Part shown: positions 1 through 11,237 of the stretch, in pieces | How the letters are laid out: the number at the start of each line of letters is the position of its first letter | Numbering within the stretch: the stretch's first letter is position 1 | Source of the DNA: Microcebus murinus | Taxonomy: Eukaryota > Chordata > Mammalia > Primates > Cheirogaleidae | DNA length: 64,000 nucleotides | Direction of reading: 5' to 3' | Assembly (NCBI RefSeq): GCF_040939455.1 | Contig: NC_134104.1 | Location: 138,048,501-138,112,500, forward strand | The notes under the pieces: generated by a model | What the model was told of the DNA's origin: nothing | Seen by the model: the letters and a program-made list of their open reading frames with translations, nothing else | Databases searched by the model: none | Program-made: the position numbers and the translations under genes

Positions 1-1206
1 TAAAGCAAGCTTACTTTCTTATACTGACAACAATAGAATAACAGTTTTCTAATGCTTATAACCTATCCTAGTGAATATGAACTCAGGTAACTCACAAAGA
101 TTAATTGATTGATGGATTGATTTCATTGAATGGGGAAATTGAGACTTGGGGATTTGCCTGAGCCTGGGATTTACCCGCAGTGAGCTAGCGTTCTCCAGCA
201 ACAGTGTGGGTTTAGGACAAACTTCAACTATAATTTGGGATCTGCTATTAAATAGCCACGGTTTCAGAGAGATCCAACATTTCTGGGACTCTGCTACCCT
301 ATCTGTAACATGACCTTGTTCATATTTAGTTATTGCCAAGGATACTATCATGCCATGCTTCTTTGATTAAAAATGGTAGCGTTGCAAATTTGGCTGATGA
401 ATGGTGAAAACTAAATAGTTGTAATACTTTTCCTGGTCTCTACCATGACATGTATAGCATCATGCTACATGTTTCTGGGCTGGAATACTGCCTTTTAATG
501 TATACAAATCTCCTTTTTTGATATATACGGGCATCTATAAGCATCAAACTTTTTTGGTAGTACATTTTCTACCACAGTCAGATTCATTTGCAAGCAGCTA
601 ACATATATTACTGATCGTTGGGGTTTATATTTATTGGTGGCCTACTAGGCCATTTCACCAGACCCTGTTTTTTCAGGTTGAAGAAATGCAGAGATGTAGA
701 TATTCTATCACTGCAAAAAAAGCAGAGACAGCAGTGACTGAGACTTAAGTTGACACAGGCCTGCAGTGCCACCTGTTGGCTGCTGTGTTAATAATCACTG
801 CACAGTCCTAAGCTTGTATTAATATATAGAAAAGAAAGCTTATCTCCAAAATAAAATAAAAAATAAAAAAATAAGAGAGCAGGGTATGCAAAGGCCAAAT
901 TTAAGTTAAACACACATATATTTGAAAGTAAAAAATGTGTGTCTATAGAATGAGTGGGACCACTTATTTCTGGATGGCTGTGAGGTGACTTGATTTTCAT
1001 TAATTTTATTTTTAAAGAAGCACTCAAGGAAAATGGAAAGATAGAATGGTAGCATTTCAGATCTGGATAACTTTAAATAATTAGCATAACCTTCTCATCG
1101 TAGAGATGAAAAACACCCAAGACTCTAAGGATGTTATATATCCCAGAGCTATAGAGGTTGCTAGTGAGGCTGTCAGAACCAAAACTCACTTTTTCAGATA
1201 TTTAAT
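1..1206. other. AT-rich non-coding stretch, no gene seen
   Basis: I see no convincing gene here. Short ORFs on the minus strand (49-351, 788-1027) have no recognisable motif and their A/T-rich codons fit chance. A degraded MIR-like piece lies at about 1080-1200 and is listed separately. The block around 110-200 faintly resembles the core of another MIR, but not enough to call. Confidence 0.6.
1080..1200 (-). repeat. MIR SINE fragment, degraded
   Basis: The order 'catcgtagagatgaaaaaca', then a block like 'cagagctatagaggttgcta', then 'tgtcagaaccaaaactcac' parallels the reverse of the MIR core (the 'tttacagatgaggaaactga' and 'gccaggattcgaaccc' regions). It is very diverged, so the call is tentative. 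Confidence 0.4.
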
Positions 1207-1220
1207 TCCAGGTTCTTTCT

Positions 1221-1549
1221 TTTTTTTTTTTTTGAGACAGAGTCTCGCTTTGTTGCCCAGGCTAGAATGAGTGCCGTGGCGTCAGCCTAGCTCACAGCAA
1301 CCTCAAACTCCTGGCTCAAGCAATCCTCCTGCCTCAGCCTCCCAAGTAGCTGGGACCACAGGCATTCGCCACCATGCCCGGCTAATTTTTTTTGTATATA
1401 TTAGTTGGCCAATTAATTTCTTTCTATTTATAGTAGAGACGGGGTCTCGCTCTTGCTCAGGCTGGTTTCGAACTCCTGACCTCAAGCAATCCGCCCGCCT
1501 CGGCCTCCCAGAGAGCTAGGATTACAGGCTTGAGCCACCGTGCCCGGCC
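1221..1549 (-). mobile_element. Alu SINE, lemur type, full length
   Basis: This is a complete dimeric Alu in reverse: a T run, then 'gagacagagtctcgctttgt', and at the far end 'gagccaccgtgcccggcc'. The linker at about 1383-1435 contains the 'ttagttggccaattaattt' block that I associate with strepsirrhine Alus. A perfect 14-base target-site duplication, TCCAGGTTCTTTCT, flanks it at 1207-1220 and 1550-1563. The intact duplication and low divergence suggest a fairly recent insertion. The short ORFs on both strands over this interval are products of the Alu, not genes. Confidence 0.96.
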
Positions 1550-1563
1550 TCCAGGTTCTTTCT

Positions 1564-2570
1564 GGTTCTCCTTAAGAAGATGTATTTTAAGAAATCTTTA
1601 TATTTTTCATTGTTAGAAGAATAATACTGAGTCTCAGGGGCAGTTCTCACACTATTCCTTATTTAAGTTCACCCCATTCTGGAAGCAGCAATTTAATTAA
1701 TAACCCCTCTATCCGCTTATTAAAAATTTTTAGCAACTGTTAGGAAGCTTACAAAATCTAAACTTTCCAAAGAGGAACTTTTTTTTTTTTCATCATTCCT
1801 CATCCTTCTCAGTAATTCATTTATTTTCTCCCACTAGGTTTCTCGTGCCACAATAAAGGAACATCAACTAGGGGCTGTGGTACCACTGAGACATACGTGG
1901 TTCCAACTCCTAGGTTGTGGTTCCCCGAAAATGCTAATTGCTCACTTGAGACAACCAAGACGCAACAAAGAAACAACTTCCAACCTACTCTTTTATTCTG
2001 ATCACATCTGCAGGCCTATCTGAAAGAGATGGAAACCTAATTGAAAAATGGGTCATCATAGCACAGACAAGGTCTGACACAAGGAAAATGGCTCACGAAC
2101 CCCACCCTTGGAGATAAAGATGACTCCAGGAGTTCAGTAAGGCTCCTATGCATCATCCTGGACAGAACTCAGGAAATATCTCCAGGAACGACATTTAAAG
2201 CTAGGTCAGCTTTTCAAAATTGAAGACACTTACCTCTATTTTTTATTTTTACTTTTTAAATGAGTGATTAGCAGCATGTTTCTTAAGGAGAAATAACACT
2301 TTTAACGCTCACCTCCCGAGAGCAGTAAGGAAAATGAAAACGTAGGTGTCAGGTGTGGCTTCCTAATCAGTTTTCAGGGTAGAGGATAATGAGTAGTGGA
2401 GACTCTAGAGAAGAAAGAAAACAGGTTGCATCACATCTGATCTATTGAATGCTACCCTAGTGTCTGCAAAGTGGTCTTACAGAGTTGATACTGGGGATGT
2501 GTGTGTATGGGGTTCCAACCTAACTCTCCATTTGGTCCATTGCCCAAACTAGAAGACAGTGGGTTGTCCA
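1564..2570. other. Unassigned non-coding stretch
   Basis: About 1 kb with no ORF of note and no repeat that I can name. The middle (about 1870-2210) is less AT-rich and might be an old LTR or DNA transposon, but I could not match it. A T run lies at 1781-1790. Confidence 0.5.
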
Positions 2571-2579
2571 TAATCCTCC

Positions 2580-3190
2580 CTCTCCTTTAACCCCTATTAA
2601 TTGTACCACTTCCAAAATATCACTGAATCTGCCCTTCCCTTTCCATTCCCACTACCACACCTTAGCACAAGTGGTCTATTGCTTTGCAGCTGCCTTCCAA
2701 CTAATCTCCTTCCATTTTCCCACATAGTCACCTTTATCTTTCTAAAGTGCATATTGGATAGTGTCATTTCCCTGCCTAAAACCACTGAACAGGGAACAAA
2801 ATCCAAGCTTCTCAGCATGGTATATAAGACTTTCCAATTTGGCTCAGATTTCCTGTCCAGCCTCATTTCCTGGATCAACACCTCCAGTCCCCGTATGATT
2901 CAGGATCCCTTTTGACACACACTTGTCTGACTTCTGCATCTGTCTATATTTGCAGTCAATTTCTCCAGCCTGTTGTATCCTTCATTCCCAGAACCAGGCA
3001 AATTCCTATTCATCCTTCAAGGTCCACTTCCATTATCACTGCCCCTAAAGAGCTTTCTCTAAAGTACTCAGGCAGGGAGCTTAGCTTCTCTGTTGCATAA
3101 GCTTGCACTCTGCTTTTTTATTACTTATTTTTATTATAGCATGAAGCCATGGTATTGTAACTCCACTAGCATATTAGTTTTCCTTACATA
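2580..3190 (+). repeat. LINE-2 (L2) 3' region
   Basis: The segment follows the L2 3' part in order: 'tttctaaagtgcatattgga', 'tgtcatttccctgcctaaaa' (around 2765), 'aaaatccaagcttctcagca' (around 2800), a 'tatataagactttccaattt' block, 'tccagcctcatttcctg', then a 'cattcccagaaccaggcaa' block and 'cctattcatccttcaaggtc'. These match the L2 tail that encodes the end of its ORF2 plus the 3' UTR. ORFs at 2601-2915 and 2912-3100 lie inside it and are decayed L2 coding sequence, not host genes. Confidence 0.85.
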
Positions 3191-3402
3191 GCCTATGAGT
3201 TTCCTACTGTAAAGATCCTGATAGATCTTTTAGCAGTTCAAATTTTTAACTGTTCCACAATATGTACTGGAGATTAAGCATGAATCTATTGCTCTGCTAA
3301 ATACTAGAAATGCAAAGGTAAGCCATTAATGATAACTCACAGTCATCCAGTTACCTCATTCAAAGTCTATTTTTTATGCATTCTAAGTATTCGAATAGTT
3401 GG

Positions 3403-3802
3403 CGATATGGTTTGAATACATGTGTCCCCTAAAACTCATGTTGAAATTTAATCCCCAATGTGGCAATATTGAAAGGTGGGGCTTTTGAGAGGTGATTGAG
3501 TCATGAGGAGTCTGTCCACATGAATAGATTAGTCTAGTCACAGATTCATGGATTAATAGATTACTGGGTCATCATGGGAATGGGACTTTAGAAGAAGGAA
3601 GAAAGACCTGAGTGAGCACATTCTGGCTCTTTGCAATGTGATGCCCTGCAGACAGTCCCCACCAGCAAGAAGCCCATCACCAGATGTGGCCCCTCAACCT
3701 TGGACTTCTCAGCCTCCATAACTGCAAGAAATAAATTCCTTTTCTTTATAAATTACCCAGTTTCAGGTATTCTGTCATAAGTAATAAAAATAGACTAAAA
3801 CA
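3403..3802 (+). mobile_element. Solo LTR of MaLR type (MST family)
   Basis: This is about 400 bases. It opens with 'cgatatggtttgaatacatg' and 'aaactcatgttgaaatttaa', and near the end has 'ataaattacccagtttcagg' followed by 'tagactaaaaca'. It is flanked by five-base repeats GTTGG (3398-3402) and GCTGG (3803-3807), one mismatch, as expected for the 5-bp duplication of ERVL-MaLR elements. No internal retroviral sequence is attached, so it is a solo LTR. It is more diverged than the MST copies near 48.7 and 54.9 kb. Confidence 0.87.
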
Positions 3803-3897
3803 GCTGGAAAAAAGAGAAGAATGTTATGTTTTTTATACTTCATTGCAATGTGGTCATTCTCAGTGGTGATTCAGCAAAATCAGTGGTGAAATGAGTA

Positions 3898-3941
3898 CAG
3901 TGGGCCCTTGAACAATTATACATGGATTTTCCCAATACATA
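3898..3941 (+). repeat. Fragment of MER44/Tigger7-like DNA transposon
   Basis: The start 'cagtgggcccttgaacaa' is the terminal inverted repeat of the MER44/Tigger7 group as I recall it, and it follows a TA dinucleotide at 3896-3897. Only the first 40 or so bases are clear. A second MITE begins right after. Confidence 0.6.
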
Positions 3942-4141
3942 CAGTTGTCTCTCTGTATCAGTGGTTCTGCATTCACAACAAAATGCAGATGAAAATACGG
4001 TATTCGAGGGATGTGAAACCCGGATATAGACAGGGCTGACTTTTCATATTTGTGGGTTCCACTGGGACTCAAGTATGCACAGATTTTGGTATATGTGGGT
4101 GTCCCTGGAACCAGTCCCCCATGGATACCAAGGGACAACTG
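3942..4141. mobile_element. Pogo/Tigger-type MITE with TIRs and TA duplication
   Basis: This 200-base palindrome-like element has matching ends: 'cagttgtctctctgtatc' at 3942 and the reverse complement of 'gataccaagggacaactg' at 4124-4141. TA dinucleotides flank it at 3940-3941 and 4142-4143, the target-site duplication of the Tc1/mariner/pogo superfamily. It encodes nothing; the 92-codon minus-strand ORF across it (3860-4138) is incidental. The exact subfamily name is not certain. Confidence 0.85.
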
Positions 4142-4250
4142 TACATGTAAAATGTTCGATTTTAGCTCTTACCTGTGGATATAGCAGATGGCATCATAAG
4201 CTCATTGTCTTGATTGTCACGTGTATTTAAAAAAACAACAACAAAAAGCT

Positions 4251-4621
4251 GACCGGGTGCAGTGGCTCACACCTGTAATCCAAGCACTCTGGGAGGCCGA
4301 GGCAGGTAGATCACTCAAAGTCAGGAGTTCAAAACCAGGCTGAGCAAGAGCGAAACCCCGACTCTACTAAAAATAGAAAGAAATTAATTGGCAAACTAAA
4401 AATATGTATATATATATATACACATATATATATATGTATATATATATTAATTAGCCAGGCATAGTGGCACATGTCTGTAGTCCCAGCTACTTGTGAGGCT
4501 GAGGCAGAAGGATTGCTTGAGCCCAGGAGTTTGAGGTTGCTGTGAGCTAGGCTGACACCACGGCACTCACTTCAGCCTGGGCAATAGAATGAGACTTTGT
4601 CAAAAAAAAAACAAAAAAAAA
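4251..4621 (+). mobile_element. Alu SINE, lemur type, with TA-repeat linker
   Basis: A full dimeric Alu runs from 'gaccgggtgcagtggctcac' to an A-rich tail ending near 4621. The left arm is followed by 'aagaaattaattggcaaact', the strepsirrhine linker. The middle A-rich region has grown into about 48 bases of alternating TA/CA (4401-4448). The right arm, 'ttagccaggcatagtggcac' onward, is intact. The flanks give no clear target duplication because both are A-rich. Confidence 0.94.
4401..4448. repeat. TA/CA-rich microsatellite inside Alu
   Basis: Alternating pyrimidine-purine sequence (mostly TA with a few CA and GTA steps) lies in the A-rich linker of the Alu. It is nearly self-complementary, so it could extrude as a hairpin, and it is likely to vary in length. 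Confidence 0.9.
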
Positions 4622-4715
4622 CTGAAATCACTGTCCAATACTTTGCCTGTGGACTGTACATCAGTGGTTGATAAGCACACAATTCTCATTCATTGTCTGT
4701 GGAATGATTAAATAT

Positions 4716-4760
4716 ATGGATGGATGGATGGATGGATGGATGGATGGATGGATGGATGGT
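4716..4760. repeat. (ATGG)n microsatellite, about 11 units
   Basis: A clean run of tetranucleotide ATGG, ending with one altered unit (TTGG). The length and purity suggest it is polymorphic. Confidence 0.97.
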
Positions 4761-6330
4761 TGGGTTAATAGATGAGCTACTGGAGCGATGGACAGCTGAA
4801 TAAATTTGAGTTCCTCATTCTCTTCCCATGAATATCCATTGTACAGGTGTCTAAAACTGTGGACTTTGAGGTGGATACAATTTGTTGATACTTAAAACCA
4901 TTACCACTTTTCTGAGCTCTCTCCTGTTCAGTATAGGCATAAAGACTGGAAGCTGCATCTCTCAGTTTTCTTGCCAGCCTGATCTAGTTAAATTTTGCCA
5001 GTGAGATGCATTTACATGAGATTTGAAAGCAGAAGAGAAGGAGAAATAATTATCTTCTGGTGGCAGCTGTAGGCAGGTGAGTGGGCATTGGCAGACAGCC
5101 AGCACGGGGTTTCACCCATGGCTTCCAGACACCTTACAGGGAATTACTCATGTTGGTGCCACAGGTATCTGAAATACTTGAGATGGCTTTGCTGAAATTC
5201 CTCAGCTTCTGGATTTCTTTAAGTTTTCTTTGTTGACCTTGATTCATCTAGCTTTCTGAAAATTGTGCAAGTTTTTCCTGCAGAAAATTTCTTCCTATTT
5301 AAAATAACCCATAATAAATTCTGAGCAATACTCTTGGTTGGAAAGCTAAAATAAAATGGTTACTTATTCTATAAGTAACCATTCAAAGACCTTTATAGTA
5401 ATATATATACACACTCAACTCTGCCTTAAATATTTTCAGTGATGTAAGGCTTATTGCTTTTCTAATTTGGAAAAAAATTAAGGTCATCTTTTAGTAACCT
5501 TGAAATGATTAGTCCTCATTATTCTTTTATTTTCTGATTCTCTAGCCCCTCCACCTTTAGAAAGTTCTCACTTTGGGTATTGATGGTGTCTATAGACAGA
5601 CACGCCTAAGATCAATACCCTTGGATCTTTTGGTAGAAATTAATAGGAAAGTAGAAAGATAAAATAATTCTACATGTTTTCTTGGGATGAAAAATTTCAA
5701 AGTTTATGTTTGATGACATAATTATATCTGACCACTGGAATATAAAATAAAGGCTGTGACAATATCTTCAAATCCTTTAAATCCCCATTGCCTTTAAATC
5801 CTCAGTATCAAACGTTATGCTTCTTTGTTGTTGAGCTGAGTCAAAGTGAACGGGAATGTTTTAAAAACCTATAAATCCAGCATTAGAGGCAATAAAATTG
5901 TTTTTATGTCCCTAAGTCTTTATATTGGTTTACTTCTAAAGAAGTAGCACAACTTTTTTCACAGTTCAGACTCCAGATCAGAATATACTATTTATTATGG
6001 TAGAAATTGACATGATATAGAATTACAATCACTCTTGTAGGACATGAGAAAATAAAAAAACATTTAAAACCAATAAATAGCCAAAAACTGCTTCATTTAT
6101 TTGAACCAATATTTTTCTAAGTTTGAATAAATTTTTTCCTAAAATTTAGTAGCAATTTATTACAGACCCTTTGGCTTTTAACATATTCAGAGATAACACA
6201 CACACTTTTGAAAAGTCTACAAAATAAGCAAAACATTAATACATTATCATGTGTCTTATTGTGTGGTTTCTCTAATAGCATACTAACATGCCATAGTAAT
6301 ATTTCATTGCTTTATTATTAAAATTTTCAA
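4761..6330. other. Unassigned AT-rich stretch
   Basis: No gene was found. The part near 4920-5200 has a mammalian repeat flavour but I could not place it in a family. The remainder (5200-6330) is AT-rich with no repeat structure except short AT runs. Confidence 0.5.
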
Positions 6331-6339
6331 TGGAACTCT

Positions 6340-8430
6340 AAGTCCTGGCCAAGATGGAGTAACAGAGACTGGATTTATCCCATCTAAAATGACAAAAAGT
6401 GTATAAAACACATGCAAAAAGGGTTTTTAAAAGGTTTGACATCAGGCAATGAAAAGAAATCTCTGAGAGACAAGAAAGAAAAGAGGGTCCAGGATATGAT
6501 TCAGGGAAGCGGAATTCAAGTGGAGCCTAGAAATTCTTGTGAGTTGAGCAGATGGAACTGGGTGTACAGGAAGGACAAGATGTCTAGAATTTGCAGGGCT
6601 GAGTGCCAAACAAGAGAAAGCAACGCAGAGAGAGATTTCCAGAAATTTGCCAAGAATCCCTCTTGAGTCTTCAACTGACTATTGATTAGCACATTTTTGT
6701 GTGTGTGAGGAAAACACGCACCCTGGGAAGATAACCACCCAAAAAATTAGAGGAAATAATCCCCAAAGTTCTTAAGGGGCCAGGAATACTACTGCCTGTT
6801 ACCACCAACCAGAGTGCAGCATCTCATAATTCACGAAGCGCTGGGTAAGATACTCAGAAAATTTTTTCCTCTGTGTGCTGCTCTCAACTCAACCGGCAAA
6901 GCTTGAAAGCAAGACCTAAATTGATCAAACTGTTTTTAAATAACTTATCTACATCTTGGAATGAGCTCTGGAATGAATATGTATAGTAATATAAGAATAT
7001 TTAGCACTCAAAAAGATAAAAATTATAATGTCTGGCATCCAATCAAATCTTACTATGTTTGCAAAGAAACAAGATAATACAACCATATAAGGTGAAAATT
7101 CAATCAGTTAAAACTGACCCAGACTGACAAAGATGACACAGATGATAGTTAATCATCAAAAACACTAAAACAGTTATTGTAACTGCAGTTCCTATGTGTA
7201 AGAAGCTAGAGGAAAGATTTAACATGTTAAGTAGAATGTCAGTTAGCTGTGTGACAACTGCAATGGTCTAATATACATGTAATTGGACTTCACAATGGGA
7301 GGGAGGACAGAAAAAAATTTGAAGATATAGAGACTAAAATCTTCCTAAATTTGATAAAAATTAAAAGTCAACATAACTAAGAAGCTCAATGAATACAAAA
7401 GACAAGGTATGTGAAGAAAATTGCAGCAAAGCATGCTATGATTAATTTGCTTAAAATCAGTGTTAAAGAGACAAACTTACAAGTAGTCGTAGACCAAAGA
7501 AATATTATATACAGAGGAAAAACAATGAGAATGACATCATATTTCTCGTTGGAGACAATGCAGTATAAAAGACAATTTTTTATTTTTTTTAAATTTTTTT
7601 CCAGCATATTGTGGGGGTACAAATGTTAAGGTTATGTATATTTCCCTTCTCCCCCTCCCCACTCAAGTCAAAGCTTCAAGCATGTCCTTAAAGCGATATA
7701 AGTAGATCTACCATTCGATCCAGCAATCTCATTACTGGGCATCTACCCAAAAGAACAAAAGTCACTCTATGAAAAAGACACCTGCACTCGAATGTTTATA
7801 GCAGCACAATTCACAATTGCAAAGATGTGGAAACAACCGAAGTGTCCATCAATACATGAGTGGATTAATAAAATGTGGTATATGTATACCATGGAGTACT
7901 ATTCAGCTATACGAAATAACGGTGATGTAGCACCTCTTGTATATTCCTGGATTGAGCTGGAACCCATTCTATAAAAGACAATTTTATGTTTTAGTAACAT
8001 TTTTTAAATACGGAAAGAGAAAAAAGGACAACCTTGAATTCTTTACCTAGCAAAAGTACTTTTAAAATATGAAAGTGAAAGAAAGACCTTTTCAGACACA
8101 CCAAACCTGAAAGAATTTATTTGTAACAGATCTTGACTATTAAAAATGCTAAAAGAAATTCTTCCAGCAGAAGGGAAGTGATATCAGATGGAAATCTGGA
8201 TCTATACAAAAGAATAAAGAGCACCATATAAGATAATTATGTGGGCAAATATAAATAAATTTTTGTTGTAACTTAAATCTCTGTAAAGGATAATCAATAG
8301 TTGAAAACAAAATAATAACAATCTATTTGTTTATATAATATTTGTAAAATAAGATGTCTTGAAAACAAGAGCAAAAAACCAGGAGAAGAGAAATAAATGT
8401 AGACTCTTATGCATTCTAATAAAAAAGGAG
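6340..8430 (+). repeat. Old L1 (L1M/HAL1-like) 5' and ORF1-side fragments
   Basis: It begins with 'ggccaagatggagtaacaga', an L1 5' end signature. Further on come blocks typical of old L1 such as 'ggaaaaacaatgagaatgac' (7518), 'aatttatttgtaacagatct' (8115) and 'gcagaagggaagtgatatca' (8167), ending in 'aataaagagcaccatataag'. It is decayed: the longest in-frame piece (6412-6666, 84 codons) has no clear domain. A younger L1 interrupts it at 7580-7969. It may be one element with deletions or several fragments. Confidence 0.7.
7580..7969 (-). mobile_element. Young LINE-1 insertion with 5' inversion (twin priming)
   Basis: A 16-base duplication, TATAAAAGACAATTTT, is perfect at 7564-7579 and 7970-7985. 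Between the copies lies the L1 3' UTR end in reverse (T run, then 'ccagcatattgtgggggtac', then a C-rich polypyrimidine block, to about 7670). After it comes the C-terminal part of L1 ORF2 in the forward direction (about 7671-7969), readable as residues such as FIAAQFTIAKMWKQP and YTMEYYSAIRNN. The opposite orientation of the two halves, with one duplication around both, is the signature of twin-primed reverse transcription. The 60-codon ORF at 7792-7974 is a stub of the ORF2 reverse-transcriptase protein. The 3' end type matches the copy at 16077-16310. Confidence 0.93.
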
Positions 8431-8589
8431 AAGATATAGTATTCCATAAAGATAGACCCTGATAAGATTGAATATTATAAACACTAAAGTAAAAACTTAA
8501 ATAGCAAAAACTAAAAGCAGTAATCTATAGATAAAATATAATCCTATAAAATAATTAATCCAAAAGAAGACAGAAAAAAATTAACAAAG

Positions 8590-10960
8590 TACAAATTGGG
8601 GAAAAAAAAGAATTAAAATTGTCTTCATTTTGCAATATAGCATGATCATCTATGTAAAAAGTCTAATAGAATCTACAAAATCACTCTGAGAACTGGTAAA
8701 TGAGTTCAGCAAGATTGCAGTGCACAAGATCAATATAAAGAATCAATTGCATTTCAATATACTAGCAACAATTGGACATTAAAATAAAAAATTGGCACTT
8801 ACAATAACATCAAAATATAAAATAGTTGGAAATAAATCTGACAGAGTTGTATAATGCTTGTACATTGAAAACTACAAAAAGTTGCTGAGAGAAATTAAAG
8901 AAGACTGAAAGACATAGAGAGATATGCCCCTTTCATGGCTCAGAAGATTTCTTACCTTTAAAATGTGAATTCTTCTATTAATACAAATTGATCTATGGAT
9001 CGAATACATTCCCAAAGTCATAATAGGCATTTTATTTGTAGAAATTGGGAAGCTGATTTTAACAATCATATGAAAATATACAAGATCTAGAGTAACAAAG
9101 AAATAATAATAATAAATAGTAAATTTGAAAAAATAAAAATAAATTTAAAGAACTTACATTATTTGACTCCAAGACTTATATATGTAGCTATAATAATCAA
9201 TACAGTGCTATATTGGTGTCAACATGGACAAATCAATGAATGGAACAGAATAGACAGTATGGAAATAGAACCAATGTATGGTCAATTAATTTTCCTTGAA
9301 GTTACAAAAGGCAATTCAGTGGAGAAAGGGTAGTGTTTTCAACAAAGAGTTCTGGAACTTAGATATTCATATGTCAAAAAATAAAAAAAAAAGACTAAAA
9401 CCTTTAATACCTTGCACTATATATAGAAATTAGTTCAAAGTGGATTATTTGCAAAGATGTAAAAGTTAAAACTACAAAACTTCCAGAAGAAAAAATAGGA
9501 GAAAGAGGTTCGGACCTTGGGTTAGGCAAATATTTCTTAGATTCAACACTAAAAGCATGATCCATCTAAAAAAAAAAAAAAAAATTGGACTTTATCAAAA
9601 TTAAGAATTTCTGCTCTTCAAAAAACCACTATTATAGTAATAAATAAAAACTGCCCACTAAGAGAATATATTCACAAATAACATCTAATAATGGACTTGT
9701 ATCAAGAATGTATAAATCACTCTCAAACATTACCAATAAAAAAGCATACCCTAATAGAAAATGACAAAGGATTTGAAAAGACTCTTCACCAATATATAAA
9801 CATACAGTATATAAATACATAAAAATGTGATCAACATCATTGGTCATTAGAAAAATGCAAAATAAAAGCATATGAGATACTACTTCCCATCTGTTACAAA
9901 GTCTAAAAAGGACACACCAAGTGTCAGTGAGGATGTAGAGCAACTAGAACTCTCATACACTGCTGGTAGGAATGTAACATAGCACAATCATTTTGGAAAA
10001 CAGTTTGGAAATTTTTAAAAAGTTAAACATACACCTATCATACAGCCCAGGCATTTCACTTCTAAGTATTTACACACAAGAAATAAAATGCTAGGTTATA
10101 AGCACACTGCTATATGAATGTTCATAGTAGCTTTATTTGTCATAGTCCTAAACTGGAAACTATACATATGCCCATCAATAGATGAATGGATAGACTGCTT
10201 GTGGTATGTCTGTACAATAGACTAGAATTTATCAATAAAAAGGAATGAGTTATTGATACTCAACAACATGGATGAATCTCTGATTATACTGAGTGAAAAT
10301 AGCCACAGGCAGAGCAAGATGGCCAAATAGAAACCTCCAGCGATCCTCCCTCTGCATGAACACCTAATTCAACAACTATACACACAAACAAGCATCTTCA
10401 GACCAACCGCAGCAAAATGACCATAATCAACGCTAAATTATGGTATGATTTAAAATAACTAAAAGAATGGAATTGGAATGTTTCTAACACACACAAAAAA
10501 GACATAAATACCTGAGGTGATGGATATCCCAATTACCCTGATTTGATTAATTTATATAGTATGCCTGTATCAAAACATCACATGTAGCCTATAAAGATAC
10601 ACAACTATTATGTACCCATAATAATTTTAAAAATAAATTTAAAAAGAAAAGTAAAAAAAAAAAAAAGAAAGAAATAGCCAGACAAAAAAAGAGTAGATAC
10701 TGCAGGATCCCATTTATGTAAATTCTAGCAAATGCCAATTAATCTGCAGTAACAGAGAACAAACCAGTGGTTGCATGAGCATGTGGAAATGGCAAAGAGA
10801 GCCAGAAAAGAAGGGAAATGAGGAAACGTGTTCTTTGTCTTGGTTGTGTTGATGGTTTCACTGCTGTGTACATACATCAAAAAGTGTCAAGAAGTTGTAC
10901 ACTTTAAACATATGCAGTTTATTATGTTAAGTAAATCTCCACAAAGCTGTTAAACGTTTT
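8590..10960 (+). repeat. Old L1 (L1M) ORF2 3' half and 3' UTR
   Basis: The sequence follows L1 ORF2 past the polymerase domain: 'aatgagttcagcaagattgc' (8700), 'gtacattgaaaactacaaaa', 'caatgaatggaacagaatag' (9234), 'agatactacttcccatctgt', 'acactgctggtaggaatgta' (9957) and 'cccatcaatagatgaatgga'. It ends in a 3' UTR with 'aagttgtacactttaaacat' and 'aaatctccacaaagctgtta' at about 10950. Frequent stops and indels mark it as long dead. A short L1 insertion interrupts it at 10306-10671. Minus-strand ORFs (8872-9069, 9632-9943) are antisense shadows. Confidence 0.88.
10306..10671 (+). mobile_element. Internally deleted LINE-1 (5' end joined to 3' UTR)
   Basis: A nine-base duplication, AAATAGCCA, lies at 10297-10305 and 10672-10680. 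The insert starts with an L1 5' UTR ('aggcagagcaagatggccaa'), continues for roughly 110-130 bases, then passes directly into an L1 3' UTR ('gaggtgatggatatcccaat', 'aaaacatcacatgtagccta') and ends in an A-rich tail. The whole body (most of the 5' UTR, ORF1 and ORF2) is absent. Since both true ends and a duplication are present, the deletion probably existed in the RNA before insertion, for example by splicing, or arose by template switching. A later genomic deletion is the alternative. Confidence 0.78.
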
Positions 10961-11237
10961 TTTTTTTAATGGGATCCAAAATGTTAATACTTTGTAAAAG
11001 CCACGAAGCTAGCAATTGTCTATTGAAACAATCATAATAATAAAGTTTCTGCCTTATGCCAAAAATAAGACTTTGGTTATCAACTGTAGCTGTGGTAGAA
11101 CACACAAAACTGACCACTCTGAGCAATCCAAAGACTTCCTCCTACGGGAAGACAAAGCGACTAGACTCTACCTTACTGCGTTTATCACCTTCTCAGATTA
11201 TAAATAACTACAGGTGGGGTAGAACACTTAGTGTGCT

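Noticed and set aside
3860..4138. 92-codon ORF on the minus strand
   Set aside because: Falls inside a non-coding pogo-type MITE.
4865..5210. Segment that resembles a mammalian repeat
   Set aside because: I could not tie it to a named family or find its ends.
9632..9943. 103-codon ORF on the minus strand
   Set aside because: Antisense of decayed L1 ORF2.
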